The position numbers were made by a program, and so were the translations under genes. A stretch of 64,000 bases of DNA from NCBI RefSeq assembly GCF_001747095.1, contig NZ_MDGP01000001.1:1285001-1349000 (forward strand), read 5' to 3'. The stretch is from Roseivirga sp. 4D4. Lineage in GTDB: Bacteria > Bacteroidota > Bacteroidia > Cytophagales > Cyclobacteriaceae. A model generated the notes under the pieces. It made no database searches. It worked only from the letters and a program-made list of their open reading frames with translations, and had not been told where the DNA came from. Shown piece by piece: positions 44,321-53,438 of the stretch. Each line of letters starts with the position of its first letter. Position 1 is the first letter of the stretch.

Positions 44321-44689
44321 ATGAAGCGCATATCTCTACTTATTACCTTCTTCATCATCATACTCACTGTAGGTTGTTCAAGCCCCACTGACTTGGGTGA
44401 TTTCGATACCAAAAGGTGGAAGGAAGATATCAATGGTTGCAAGGGAGATCGTGCTGAAATGATTGACGAATTGGTCAAAGTGAAGTCGAAGTTTCTTGGT
44501 CTCTATCAGAAAGCCATCATTAAGTCGCTCGGGCAACCAGAAGACCAGGAGCTGTACAAGCGAAGCCAAACCTATTATGTCTACTATATCGATCCAGCCC
44601 CTGGTTGTGAAAGTAGTCCTGAAGAACCTAGAATTCTAGAGATGCGATTTACATCCCTTGGAATCGCTAACGAGGTGAATATCAAATAA
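44321..44689 (+). CDS. small lipoprotein
   Basis: The 122-residue protein has a lipoprotein signal (MKRISLLITFFIIILTVGC). The mature part has a helical stretch and IIKSLGQPEDQELYKRSQTYYVYYID, reminiscent of SmpA/BamE-like small lipoproteins (a helix, then LGxP and aromatic strands). Weak assignment. It starts one base after the second hydroxylase gene, suggesting it acts with it. Confidence 0.72.
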   Translation: MKRISLLITFFIIILTVGCSSPTDLGDFDTKRWKEDINGCKGDRAEMIDELVKVKSKFLGLYQKAIIKSLGQPEDQELYKRSQTYYVYYIDPAPGCESSPEEPRILEMRFTSLGIANEVNIK

Positions 44690-44946
44690 CTAACCAACTA
44701 ATTATTTAGTAGAAAATAAGGTCATTCCGGAAATTAGAAGGGGATTATTTTTTCGTCTCTATTTTTTCCAGAATAATATTTCTCAAATCGAAAAAATTAC
44801 ATAAATTAAGATTTAATCAGATGAATAAGCTGATTGATTTATTGGCTTTCGTGCAATCGTTTTACTCGTTAAAATGGTAAGTCAGTAAAGATTAAAATTA
44901 GCTCAAAGTTAGTTTTAGTTTTATAGGTAGTTTAGGTGAAGGTTAG
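44690..44946. other. AT-rich intergenic region, nothing recognised
   Basis: The 257 bp between convergent genes contain no open frame with coding character and no clear hairpin terminator. It is rich in A/T runs. Confidence 0.6.
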
Positions 44947-45804
44947 CTACTCCTCAGGCTGACCTTCCACTTTTTTAAGCCTAATCTGAAAATCAAAAAT
45001 CTCGATCTTACCTGCCTTGTATAGGCCTCCCAAAATCTTCTTGAAATTTTTCTTACTCATGCCGAAAGCTTCCTTGATTTCCTCCGGACTACTTTTATCC
45101 CCCATTTCGAAAGTTCCCCCTTCCGCAACAAGGCGTTCCAGGACTTCAGAACTCATGTCTTTGACCGCTTCATAACCTTGCTTTCGAAGGGAAAGATCAA
45201 TCTTACCATCTTCTCTTATTGTCTTAACAAAAGCCCTCTTTTCATCACCTATGCTGAGGTGTTCAAAAACCTCATTACTGTAAATCAATCCCTGACACAT
45301 CTCATTGATCACCACTTTAAAACCCAGGTCAGTTCTTTGCCAAATATGTACTTTGACTTCATCACCTACAGCCAATTGGCAGGCGTTACTCAAAAAAGCT
45401 GAGATCTTGCTCGTACCGATCATACGATTAGTCTTATGATCCAGTAAGAGTCTCACCAGGTAGGATCGTCCTTCGACCATCTCGATTGCCTGTTCCTTAT
45501 TTGGGACGAACAGGTCTTTTTCAAGGCCAATATCCAGAAATGCACCAAAGTCAGTAACCTGCTTGACCCTTAAGCCAACCATATCCCCGATTTGGCCCTT
45601 CGGCATACGCGTAACCGCAATAGGGCGACTCATGTGATCGGTGTAAACAAATACCTCCAGCTCATCACCTATCTCATATGCCTCAGGCAAGTATTTGGTG
45701 GGAATTAGAATTTCATCTGCCAAGTCTTCCCCATCATTCAAGTAACAGCCAAAGTCTACTGCACGAGCGATCTTTAACTTCTGAATTTTTCCTATCTCTA
45801 TCAT
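44947..45804 (-). CDS. CvfB-like S1 RNA-binding protein
   Basis: The 285-residue protein has two to three S1-like repeats (IGKIQKLKIARAVDFGCYL, VGLRVKQVTDFGAFLDIGLEKDLFVP, VKVHIWQRTDLGFKVVINEMCQGLIY) and a C-terminal winged helix (SSPEEIKEAFGMSKKNFKKILGGLYKAGKIEI), the CvfB layout. CvfB binds RNA and affects virulence gene expression in staphylococci. Role here is unknown. It is divergent from the endonuclease-family gene. Confidence 0.92.
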   Translation of the reverse strand: MIEIGKIQKLKIARAVDFGCYLNDGEDLADEILIPTKYLPEAYEIGDELEVFVYTDHMSRPIAVTRMPKGQIGDMVGLRVKQVTDFGAFLDIGLEKDLFVPNKEQAIEMVEGRSYLVRLLLDHKTNRMIGTSKISAFLSNACQLAVGDEVKVHIWQRTDLGFKVVINEMCQGLIYSNEVFEHLSIGDEKRAFVKTIREDGKIDLSLRKQGYEAVKDMSSEVLERLVAEGGTFEMGDKSSPEEIKEAFGMSKKNFKKILGGLYKAGKIEIFDFQIRLKKVEGQPEE

Positions 45805-45852
45805 TTAAAGTCTCTTCGTCTTTGTATTTTCACTAAATACACGCACAAAGGT

Positions 45853-46959
45853 ATGATTAAAAAGGTCTTCGAATCTACATATCACAATATTCTGACCAGG
45901 TCAGTTTTAATACTCTACCTACTAGTAATCAATGTACTTCTATGCCAAGGGCAGAAACCAAAACCTTATTTAGCCTCAGAAAGCTTTAATGAGTCTATAA
46001 GAGGAAATGATCGCCTCAGGATCGTCTTTTATAATGTTGAAAACCTCTTTGACTACTTCGATGACTCTACCAAAATGGATGAGGAGTTTTTGCCTAACCG
46101 TGGAAGGTATTGGACAAAAGCTCGATACCAGACCAAACAAAATCGCCTGGCCCAGACTATCATGGCGCTCGGAGGTTGGGAACCACCTGGATTGATTGGA
46201 CTTTGCGAAATAGAAAACCGCTACGTCCTGAATAGTCTGACTGCTTTTACTGCTTTAAAAAATGCGGGTTATGAGGTTATTCATCAAGACTCTCACGATA
46301 ATCGCGGTATTGATGTGGCGGCCATATATAGACCTGACAAGTTTGAATTGATCAACTATGAATATTACACAGTAAAGTTCCCATTCGATACTGCTAACCG
46401 AACCAGAGATATTCTCCATGTCATTGGAAAACTACCCAACCAAGATACTTTACACTTTTTTGTTAATCATTGGCCCTCTAAATATGGAGGCGAATTTGAA
46501 ACAGCACCTAAGCGTATGTATGCAGCTCAATTTCTTCGAGGCAAAGTAGATTCTTTGCTCTCAATAAACCCCGAAACCTTAATTGTGCTGACTGGTGACT
46601 TCAATGATGAGCCACAAGAGGATAGCATTATAAAAGGCCTGGCGGTAAATAATGACCTCAGTGAATTAAAGTCCACAGACCTTTACAACCTGATGTACCC
46701 AATTCGCTTCAAGACAGGGACGCACAGCTTTCAGAACAAATGGAGTATCATTGATCAGTTTATTGTTTCAGGCAACCTGTTGGATGTTTCTGCCAATACT
46801 TCCATCCTGGGACAAACCGCACAAGTCTTCGATATGCCCTTTTTACTTACCGAAGGTGCCACCGGAGCGACTAGACCCTTGCGAACATATCAAGGCCCGA
46901 AATACATTGGTGGCTACAGCGACCACCTCCCCATTCTATTGGACTTAGTATTAAAATAG
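45853..46959 (+). CDS. secreted endonuclease/exonuclease/phosphatase family protein
   Basis: The 368-residue protein has an N-terminal signal (about residues 15-33), then the EEP fold: RIVFYNVENLFDYFDD, IGLCEIENRYVL with the catalytic Glu, VNHWPSKYGGE, VLTGDFNDEPQEDS and the C-terminal GGYSDHLPILLDLV with catalytic Asp-His. It should cleave phosphodiesters in the periplasm or outside the cell. Confidence 0.92.
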   Translation: MIKKVFESTYHNILTRSVLILYLLVINVLLCQGQKPKPYLASESFNESIRGNDRLRIVFYNVENLFDYFDDSTKMDEEFLPNRGRYWTKARYQTKQNRLAQTIMALGGWEPPGLIGLCEIENRYVLNSLTAFTALKNAGYEVIHQDSHDNRGIDVAAIYRPDKFELINYEYYTVKFPFDTANRTRDILHVIGKLPNQDTLHFFVNHWPSKYGGEFETAPKRMYAAQFLRGKVDSLLSINPETLIVLTGDFNDEPQEDSIIKGLAVNNDLSELKSTDLYNLMYPIRFKTGTHSFQNKWSIIDQFIVSGNLLDVSANTSILGQTAQVFDMPFLLTEGATGATRPLRTYQGPKYIGGYSDHLPILLDLVLK

Positions 46960-46983
46960 TGCCGTTTTTAGTAGATTTCGACT

Positions 46984-47697
46984 ATGAGACGAGATAAAAA
47001 GCCAATTGGTCGGTGGTTTGGAGAGGCATTGTTGATTTTTCTCAGCGTACTGGGTGCCTTCTATTTTGACAATATAAAGGACCAAAGAGATAAGAATAAT
47101 GAGTACATAAGATATCTCAAAGACTTCAAGAGTGATCTAGAAGAAAATCAAGGGAAATTCAATTATGAACTTAATAGTGAATACAGGCGATCTAACGGTC
47201 AAGGTTATATCAATGGTACTATCCGACAACTTGAGGTCGTTGATTCTCTCATGGCAATCCCAACAAGGACGAGTGCCGATTCAATCATCAACCTGATTAA
47301 TGACGGTGTTATCAATAGTCTGACCCCATGGATCTTTGTATCTCCTCAGTATGAAAAACTGGATAGCGAATATTACTCATACATTAAGAATGACGATCTC
47401 AAAGGCAAGCTTCAAATGCATTTTCGCAATAACCAGAGCAGGATAAATCGAAAGGAAGTGATCAACGATTATGTAAAGCAATTCTACGAGATTGAGGATC
47501 AGCTCAATCTGAATGCAGGCGGTACACCAGCAAACCGATCCATCCTTTTTAGTAATGTTGCCATTAATAAACTCAATCGACTAATAGAGGGCTATTACAG
47601 CCTTAGAAACTCAACAGTCAATAATAGAGGAAGTGATAGCCTCATCGTTGTAGCGGTGAATAGGGAACTTGAACTTTGGGGTGAAGAGATTAACTAG
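46984..47697 (+). CDS. single-span membrane protein, DUF6090-like
   Basis: The 237-residue protein has one N-terminal membrane segment (ALLIFLSVLGAFYFDNI, about residues 15-31) followed by a soluble helical domain (YIRYLKDFKSDLEENQ). It resembles a Bacteroidota family of unknown function (DUF6090-type); tentative. Its last four bases overlap the end of the convergent cutC gene. Confidence 0.6.
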   Translation: MRRDKKPIGRWFGEALLIFLSVLGAFYFDNIKDQRDKNNEYIRYLKDFKSDLEENQGKFNYELNSEYRRSNGQGYINGTIRQLEVVDSLMAIPTRTSADSIINLINDGVINSLTPWIFVSPQYEKLDSEYYSYIKNDDLKGKLQMHFRNNQSRINRKEVINDYVKQFYEIEDQLNLNAGGTPANRSILFSNVAINKLNRLIEGYYSLRNSTVNNRGSDSLIVVAVNRELELWGEEIN

Positions 47698-48359
47698 GTC
47701 AAGGCCTTCCTTAAGGACTTAATCATCTCCAAATCCGCATGCTTAGCACCATTCACCATAGCAGCGCTGTGATATGCTGTTGCTCCGATGCCTTTCAATA
47801 GCTCAATATTTTCCGGTCTAATACCTCCACCCGGCATGATGATGATTTCATCTTCGGCTTCATCGATCAATTCACCCAGCGTATCAATACCTGATAGCGC
47901 AGTCTCTGCTCCGCCTGAAGTTAAAACTCGTTGAACACCTAGCTCCTTTAAGGTATCTAGTGCTTCAAATTGATTCTGGACTTCATCAAAAGCTCTGTGA
48001 AATGTCACATCCATAAAGCCTGCCTCCTGCATCAAAAGCATGGTTTTGGCCTCATCGATTCTGCGATCTGTAGTTAGTGCTCCAAAGACCACACCCTCAC
48101 AGCCAACTTCAGCACAATAGGCGATGTCTTCTTTCATGATTTCCAGCTCCATAATGGAGTAGCAAAAGTCTCCCGACCTGGGCCGAATCAGTACGTAAAG
48201 GGGAATATCCAGCAGTTCACGGGCCATTTGAATCATGCCCTTGCTCGGTGTTATACCACCTACTGAAAGCTCTGAGCATAATTCTACTCGATCCGCCTTG
48301 CCATTTTGAGCGTTCAAGGCAGACTCAATCGAATTAGCACATATTTCAAGCTTAGACAT
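47694..48359 (-). CDS. cutC: CutC family protein
   Basis: The TIM-barrel protein has LEICANSIESALNAQNGKADRVELCSELSVGGITPS, VLIRPRSGDFCYS, VGCEGVVFGALT, FHRAFDE and IIMPGGGIRPENI. The family was linked to copper handling, though the direct role is disputed. The frame is open to 48392, but the ATG at 48359 (MSKLEICANS) gives the family start and 221 residues. Confidence 0.94.
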   Translation of the reverse strand: MSKLEICANSIESALNAQNGKADRVELCSELSVGGITPSKGMIQMARELLDIPLYVLIRPRSGDFCYSIMELEIMKEDIAYCAEVGCEGVVFGALTTDRRIDEAKTMLLMQEAGFMDVTFHRAFDEVQNQFEALDTLKELGVQRVLTSGGAETALSGIDTLGELIDEAEDEIIIMPGGGIRPENIELLKGIGATAYHSAAMVNGAKHADLEMIKSLRKALT

Positions 48360-48444
48360 TACCGTTTGTTCAATAAATTCGAAGCTAAACAATTATTGCC
48401 GATGTTGCTTTTATATTTGCGATCAGGAAAACTAGAATAATATA

Positions 48445-49335
48445 ATGGAGCAAATTTCAGTAATAGGTTCAGGAACAATGGGTAATGGAATCGCCCATGT
48501 TTTTGCACAGAGTGGTTTTAAAGTGAATTTGATCGACATCTCCCAGGATGCCCTCGATCGTGCCTTGAAAACTATAGAAAAGAACTTGGACCGAATGGTA
48601 GCCAAAGAAAAAATTGAAGAGGCTCAAAAAGCTTCGACATTGGCTAATATCACTACTCATACGGACCTAAAAACAGGTGTTTCTGATGCTGACCTTGTAG
48701 TAGAGGCCGCTACCGAAAACGTGGACATCAAGTTGAAAATATTTGAAGACCTAGAATCATTCACTAAGCCTTCATGTATTCTTGCTTCGAATACCTCTTC
48801 AATTCCGATTACGAAAATTGGTTCTGTCACGAAAAGACCTGATAAGGTGATTGGAATGCACTTTATGAACCCTGTACCGGTAATGAAATTGGTAGAAGTA
48901 ATCCGTGGCTACGCTACTTCTGACGAGGTAACTAGCTTGATTATGGAGACTTCAAAGAAGCTGGGTAAAGTGCCAACCGAGGTAAATGACTACCCTGGCT
49001 TTATCGCCAACCGTATTTTGATGCCTATGATCAATGAAGCGATCATCTCTTTGCATGAAGGTGTTGCTGGCGTAGAGGAAATCGATACCGTAATGAAACT
49101 AGGTATGGCCCACCCTATGGGACCTTTACAACTCGCAGACTTTATTGGTCTGGACATTTGCCTATCGATAATGAATGTGTTGTATGAAGGCTTCGGTAAC
49201 CCCAAATATGCACCTTGCCCACTCTTGGTGAATATGGTGACTGCAGGCTACCTGGGTGTAAAATCAGGCGAGGGCTTCTACTCTTGGGGGCATGGCACTA
49301 AGGATTTGATTGTATCGGATCAGTTTAAGAAATAG
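48445..49335 (+). CDS. 3-hydroxybutyryl-CoA dehydrogenase
   Basis: The 296-residue enzyme has the NAD motif VIGSGTMGNGIAHVFAQSG, LVVEAATENVDIK, the catalytic His in GMHFMNPVPVMKLVEVI, and the C-terminal domain with DYPGFIANRILMPMINEA and GVKSGEGFY. It oxidises 3-hydroxyacyl-CoA in fatty-acid breakdown. It is single and not fused to a hydratase. Length is normal. Confidence 0.96.
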   Translation: MEQISVIGSGTMGNGIAHVFAQSGFKVNLIDISQDALDRALKTIEKNLDRMVAKEKIEEAQKASTLANITTHTDLKTGVSDADLVVEAATENVDIKLKIFEDLESFTKPSCILASNTSSIPITKIGSVTKRPDKVIGMHFMNPVPVMKLVEVIRGYATSDEVTSLIMETSKKLGKVPTEVNDYPGFIANRILMPMINEAIISLHEGVAGVEEIDTVMKLGMAHPMGPLQLADFIGLDICLSIMNVLYEGFGNPKYAPCPLLVNMVTAGYLGVKSGEGFYSWGHGTKDLIVSDQFKK

Positions 49336-49385
49336 CTTTCGAGCTGTAAGGTGCAAGCCTCAAGGTTCAAGGTTCAAGAAGAGCC

Positions 49386-49416
49386 GAGCCACTGCGAGAA
49401 ATCGTGGTGGCTTTTT
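49386..49416 (+). terminator. terminator after 3-hydroxybutyryl-CoA dehydrogenase
   Basis: GCCAC (49388-49392) pairs with GTGGC (49407-49411), with an inner CGA-GAAA-TCG stem, followed by TTTTT. A short repeated AAGGTTC pattern precedes it. Confidence 0.75.
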
Positions 49417-49482
49417 GCTTTTTAACAACCTTGCCGTACTGAAGTGTGTCTTTCGTTTAGGTAATTCGTTAATTTATCAGCC

Positions 49483-49839
49483 ATGAAGAAGTCTTATTTC
49501 GTTCTCTCAGTATTGATAGTACTCATTGGTGTGACTTCTTGTGAAGAAGAAACCACCTCTGCCCTGGTTGGAAGTAGATTTACGCATGAGGTTCCCAACT
49601 GTGACAATACTGGTAACCCTGAAATGAATTGTGTCGAATGGGTCGAATTTACAAGCGGAACAGAAGTCTCTATACTCGCTGGTGGTGGTGACATTGTCAT
49701 GAATGGAAATTACTCTGTCAATGGTAGTCAAATCATCATTGACCTGGGTACTACAAGCTCATTCAATATCAGCTTTGAGATTATCGATGCTGGTTCTATT
49801 AGAAGAATAGAGGATAGTTCTGTTTGGACAAAGGACTAG
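49483..49839 (+). CDS. small lipoprotein, lipocalin-like
   Basis: The 118-residue protein has a lipoprotein signal ending VTSC, then a beta-rich domain (LVGSRFTHEVPNCDN, CVEWVEFTSGTEVSI, NYSVNGSQIIIDL). The strand pattern resembles small lipocalin-like families; unproven. It stands alone after the terminator. Confidence 0.65.
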   Translation: MKKSYFVLSVLIVLIGVTSCEEETTSALVGSRFTHEVPNCDNTGNPEMNCVEWVEFTSGTEVSILAGGGDIVMNGNYSVNGSQIIIDLGTTSSFNISFEIIDAGSIRRIEDSSVWTKD

Positions 49840-49913
49840 AAACTGCCTGACCTAAGTGCTCTTAATTTACCCGCTTGCAGTGGACTGTATATTTAAATAC
49901 ATTCATAGCGGAT

Positions 49914-50414
49914 ATGAAGTATTTACCCCAAGATGGATTTCCTTACTACTTAGACCTTATTGGTGTTGACCGAGCAGTCTCGTTATTTCGTTCAAATGAC
50001 ACTTTTGAATTTCTTGATTCAATCAGCGAGGAAAGTTCGACACATAGATATGCAGCTGGTAAATGGAGCATTAAGCAAGTAGTAGGACACATTACTGATC
50101 ATGAAAGAATAAAAATCAATAGAGCCTTCTTTTTAAGCAGAGGACAGGGTTTGGAACTTTGGGGCTATGATCAGGAGGCATTAGTCAAAGGCAGTCGTTT
50201 TGATGAACTAAGTTTTGATCAGCTGCTTACCGACTTTAAGAAAGTCAGAGAATCCTCAATTAGTTTGATTGAAGGGTTTTCAGAAGCTCAGCTTACGCTC
50301 ACAGGCAAAGCACGCCAATACACAGTAACACTGGAAGAGTTCCTTAAATCAATCATAGGACATGAGAAACATCATATAAACATCATTAAGAAACGATATC
50401 TCGATCCAACATAA
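49914..50414 (+). CDS. DinB family (DUF664-like) protein
   Basis: The 166-residue helical protein has the DinB metal-binding His pattern: KWSIKQVVGHITDHERI with the first His, and IIGHEKHHINIIKKRYL at the end. It may be a bacillithiol-dependent transferase like other DinB proteins, which would fit with bshB1 elsewhere in the window; this is inference. The ATG at 49914 is chosen over one at 49875 because it gives the usual start. Confidence 0.88.
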   Translation: MKYLPQDGFPYYLDLIGVDRAVSLFRSNDTFEFLDSISEESSTHRYAAGKWSIKQVVGHITDHERIKINRAFFLSRGQGLELWGYDQEALVKGSRFDELSFDQLLTDFKKVRESSISLIEGFSEAQLTLTGKARQYTVTLEEFLKSIIGHEKHHINIIKKRYLDPT

Positions 50415-50433
50415 TTTTTTAGTATGCATCATA

Positions 50434-51084
50434 ATGAATCAAACCGTTGACAACTATTTAATCGAAGGCTGTGGCCGATGTCCTCTCGGAGCAACACCTG
50501 ACTGCAAAGTTCATAATTGGACATCTGAACTAAAACTCTTGAGAAGTACAGTTCAAGCATGTGGTCTTGTGGAAGAATGTAAATGGGGCGCTCCCTGCTA
50601 TACATTTAATGGTAAAAACGTATTGATGATAAGCGCATTCAAGAATTACTGTGCCATCAGTTTCTTCAAGGGTGTTTTACTGAATGATAGCTTAGGAAAC
50701 TTAGTAAAACCAGGAGAAAATTCGCAATCTGCGCGGCTATTAAAATTCACATCGCTCAAGGAAATCCAAGAGATAATACCAGATATAAAAGCTTATATTT
50801 TCGAAGCCATAGAGGTTGAAAAAGCAGGTTTGGAAGTTACTTTCAAAAAGAATCCAGAGCCTGTACCAGAAGAACTCCAAACCAAGTTTGATGAAGACCC
50901 ATCTCTTCAAAACGCTTTTGAATCCCTCACGCCTGGACGCCAAAGGGGATATATCATTCATTTCTCACAACCCAAGCAATCAAAGACCCGAGTCTCTCGG
51001 ATAGAAAAGTGCATTCCAAAAATCCTGAAAGGTGAAGGTTTCCACGATCACTATAAATCTATGAGGGTCAAGTCAAAATCATGA
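50434..51084 (+). CDS. YdeI/OmdA-type DUF1801 protein
   Basis: The 216-residue protein has a Cys-rich N-terminus (EGCGRCPLGATPDCKVHNW), a DUF1801 core (ECKWGAPCYTFNGKNVLMISAFKNYCAISFFKG), and a C-terminal YdeI-like segment (SLTPGRQRGYIIHFSQPKQSKTRVSRIEKCIPKIL). Function unknown; it is probably cytoplasmic. Its stop overlaps the DUF998 start. Confidence 0.88.
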   Translation: MNQTVDNYLIEGCGRCPLGATPDCKVHNWTSELKLLRSTVQACGLVEECKWGAPCYTFNGKNVLMISAFKNYCAISFFKGVLLNDSLGNLVKPGENSQSARLLKFTSLKEIQEIIPDIKAYIFEAIEVEKAGLEVTFKKNPEPVPEELQTKFDEDPSLQNAFESLTPGRQRGYIIHFSQPKQSKTRVSRIEKCIPKILKGEGFHDHYKSMRVKSKS

Positions 51085-51701
51085 AGCCAGCTACACGTAC
51101 CGATCGTTTGACATCGAATACAGCAGTATTTGGCATCGCTTCATTTACACTGTTTCTTTCCTCAATCATCATCTTCGGGCTGCTAAATCCGACATTCAAT
51201 TTCTTGGATGACGTGATTAGCAAACTAGGAGCATATGGTCAACCCAATGCACTTTGGTGGAACATCATTGGCTTTGTGATGGTAGGAATACTCCTGATTG
51301 GATTCGGCATCAGCTTTGGAAAAGTACTCAACGATCGGCTTACAGGACTTCTTCTGGCCTTGTTCGGTTTAGGTTTTACCCTCACTTCAGTTCCAATTGA
51401 TTTAGGAGAAACAGACACGACTTTTTCCAAGGCTCATGTAGTAGCCATTTGTCTTGCCTTGGCTTTCTGGTTGTTTGGGCTTGCCAGAATAAGCGGAAAG
51501 GCATCAATAAGCAAAAACACCAAGTTAAGAGCCAATGTAGCTGCCATAATACTCGTTTTGTCTATGATAGGCGGTGCTATCAATCTCTTTTCTATGCCCA
51601 TCACCCATCGACTTGTATTTGGTGTTGTCTTTGGGTGGACATTTGTAACATCTCTTCACTTGCTCAAGGGACAGCCTAAGCAGGAAGATTCCAACGACTA
51701 G
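51081..51701 (+). CDS. DUF998 membrane protein
   Basis: The 206-residue protein has about six hydrophobic segments. The first loop has FNFLDDVISKLGAYGQPNALWWNIIGFVMVGILLIGFG, typical of DUF998. Function unknown. It overlaps the preceding gene by four bases. Confidence 0.85.
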   Translation: MKPATRTDRLTSNTAVFGIASFTLFLSSIIIFGLLNPTFNFLDDVISKLGAYGQPNALWWNIIGFVMVGILLIGFGISFGKVLNDRLTGLLLALFGLGFTLTSVPIDLGETDTTFSKAHVVAICLALAFWLFGLARISGKASISKNTKLRANVAAIILVLSMIGGAINLFSMPITHRLVFGVVFGWTFVTSLHLLKGQPKQEDSND

Positions 51702-51781
51702 TTCATAATGCCAGTAGGACTATGACTAGCTCCTGATAATCACTTACAGAATTGTCTTGAAAACATATTAGTCGAATTATT

Positions 51782-51826
51782 TGCGCAAGCTAATTCTTGC
51801 GCATATATTAGCAAGCAATTACTTGC
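51782..51826. promoter_or_regulatory. twin-palindrome operator of the ArsR-SRPBCC operon
   Basis: TGCGCAAG-N6-CTTGCGCA (51782-51803) is a perfect 8-bp palindrome. GCAAG-N6-CTTGC (51811-51826) repeats the core 26 bp downstream with the same 6-bp spacer. Both lie just before the ArsR start and are probably its autoregulatory sites. Confidence 0.7.
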
Positions 51827-51840
51827 GTAAACTGAGATTT

Positions 51841-52167
51841 ATGAGAAGAGATGTATTCAATGCCATTGCCGATCCTACTAGACGCGACATACTTATTGCA
51901 TTGACTGAGAAACGATCTAATGTGAATGCATTGGCCGAGAAGTTTGATATGACCAGACAAGCCGTCTCGCTTCATGTTAAGTATTTGGATGAATGTGGGG
52001 TCATTAGTATTGAAAAGGAAGGACGTGAAAGATTTTGCAAGTTAGAAACCAAAAAGTTGGCTCAGGTAGCTGATTGGTTGTTGCCTTTCAAAGAACTATG
52101 GAAGGCACGCTTTAATGAATTAGACCACTTATTAGAAAATATCAAAGGACCTGGAAAATTTAAGTAA
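51841..52167 (+). CDS. ArsR/SmtB-family transcriptional regulator
   Basis: The 108-residue winged-helix protein has RRDVFNAIADPTRRDILIAL, NVNALAEKFDMTRQAVSLHVKYLDECGVI and the wing KEGRERFCKL. It lacks the CVC metal site, so it is of the type found with SRPBCC partners. A TTG at 51781 opens the frame earlier, but that stretch is the operator; the ATG at 51841 is preferred. It is followed by 1 base and the SRPBCC gene. Confidence 0.93.
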   Translation: MRRDVFNAIADPTRRDILIALTEKRSNVNALAEKFDMTRQAVSLHVKYLDECGVISIEKEGRERFCKLETKKLAQVADWLLPFKELWKARFNELDHLLENIKGPGKFK

Positions 52168-52168
52168 C

Positions 52169-52657
52169 ATGAAAACACAATTCGAAGCAGACAAAAATGT
52201 ACTCACCGTCAAAAGAACATTCAATGCAGACCTCAATGCTGTTTGGCGAGCTTGGACAGAAGCAGAGTTACTGGATCAATGGTGGGCGCCCTCTCCTTGG
52301 CAGTCTAAAACAAAATCAATGGACTTCAAGGAATCTGGACAGCGCCTATACGCAATGGTAGGTCCAGAAGGAGAAGAGCACTGGGGACTTACTACATACA
52401 AATCCATTCAGGCACAGGTTGAATTTTCAGGGGAAGATGCGTTTTGCGATAGTGAGGGTAATGTTAATGACGCTTTTCCTGTAGCTGAATTCCACAATCA
52501 TTTCGTTGCACAGAGTACCGGTACAAGCGTGACAATTATCACAAAATACGCTTCCGAGGAACACCTAAAGCAAGTCATTGAAATGGGAATGAAAGAAGGC
52601 TTGAATATGGCTTTCGATAGTTTAGAAATCGTACTTACATCAATATCAACTGACTAA
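52169..52657 (+). CDS. SRPBCC (AHSA1-type) protein
   Basis: The 162-residue protein has LTVKRTFNADLNAVWRAWTEAELLDQWWAPSPW at the N-terminus and a C-terminal helix (LKQVIEMGMKEGLNMAFDSLEIVL), the AHSA1 pattern with a hydrophobic ligand pocket. It lies 1 base after the ArsR gene; such pairs are common. Ligand unknown. Confidence 0.92.
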   Translation: MKTQFEADKNVLTVKRTFNADLNAVWRAWTEAELLDQWWAPSPWQSKTKSMDFKESGQRLYAMVGPEGEEHWGLTTYKSIQAQVEFSGEDAFCDSEGNVNDAFPVAEFHNHFVAQSTGTSVTIITKYASEEHLKQVIEMGMKEGLNMAFDSLEIVLTSISTD

Positions 52658-52667
52658 TCTAGGATAA

Positions 52668-52706
52668 GTGTCTGCTGGTAAATGGTGTCAGCAGACGCAC
52701 TTTTTT
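52668..52706 (+). terminator. terminator of the ArsR-SRPBCC operon
   Basis: TCTGCTG (52671-52677) pairs with CAGCAGA (52689-52695), extended by GTG/CAC, followed by a T-run of six (52701-52706). Confidence 0.85.
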
Positions 52707-52732
52707 ATCCACCCAACTTCAATTGATTGACA

Positions 52733-53377
52733 TCAATTACGCAAAAGGTTCAAGGCAACGCTAAATACCCACTGCCTCTGTTTAGGTACAAACTCTCGGC
52801 CTATGAGGTTACTCAGGCTCTCCCCTGTTTTGCTGAGACCTGACTCGTATTTGATATCAATGAAAATCCGCTGAAAGTCTCCTCCAATTCCCCAATGCCA
52901 CATAAAGTTGGTTCGATTATACTCTGAAGTTACCTTCTGGACTTCGTTGAGAAATGAACGTTCTCCAGATATGAGTATACTAAAGGAAGGCCCCATCATT
53001 AATCTCAGGTTACCAATGCGATATCCAATATTGATGGGTACTTCTAACGTATTGAATTCGAATTGCGCCAATGGATTAAAGCCAGAAACTCCATTGTAAT
53101 CATTGAAAACCAGTTGCGTCTTAATCTTAGAAAATAGTAGTTCAGGTTGAACATAAATTCGGTCAATATTAACCCGATAGAATCCTCCAAACTGATAACC
53201 CACTTCTGATTCTGTACTCGAAGTACTCACCAATTCACTATTGATATTCATCCTTGCACTAACAATTTTGAGAATGGCTCCTGCCTGATGATCAGTGCTA
53301 TAAACCTGAGCCGAAACCACTGATGACATACACATCATGATCAAAACCAATAAAAGAGTCTTCAGCTTAGTAGGCAT
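52733..53377 (-). CDS. outer-membrane beta-barrel protein (PorT-like)
   Basis: The protein has a Sec signal (MPTKLKTLLLVLIMMCMSSVVSAQ) and about eight amphipathic strands (GYQFGGFYRVNIDRIYVQPELLFS; NTLEVPINIGYRIGNLRLMMGPSFSILIS). It fits the DUF/PorT-type small barrels of the phylum. The frame is open to 53416, but the start at 53377 puts the signal at the N-terminus. Confidence 0.85.
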   Translation of the reverse strand: MPTKLKTLLLVLIMMCMSSVVSAQVYSTDHQAGAILKIVSARMNINSELVSTSSTESEVGYQFGGFYRVNIDRIYVQPELLFSKIKTQLVFNDYNGVSGFNPLAQFEFNTLEVPINIGYRIGNLRLMMGPSFSILISGERSFLNEVQKVTSEYNRTNFMWHWGIGGDFQRIFIDIKYESGLSKTGESLSNLIGREFVPKQRQWVFSVALNLLRN

Positions 53378-53438
53378 TCGTTGGAAAATCGTATGATTTA
53401 TCAATAAATTCGGCATAAAATTAACAGGAATAACTCAC

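Noticed and set aside
51781..51840. N-terminal extension of the ArsR gene from TTG
   Set aside because: It would translate the palindromic operator; the family starts at the ATG 51841.
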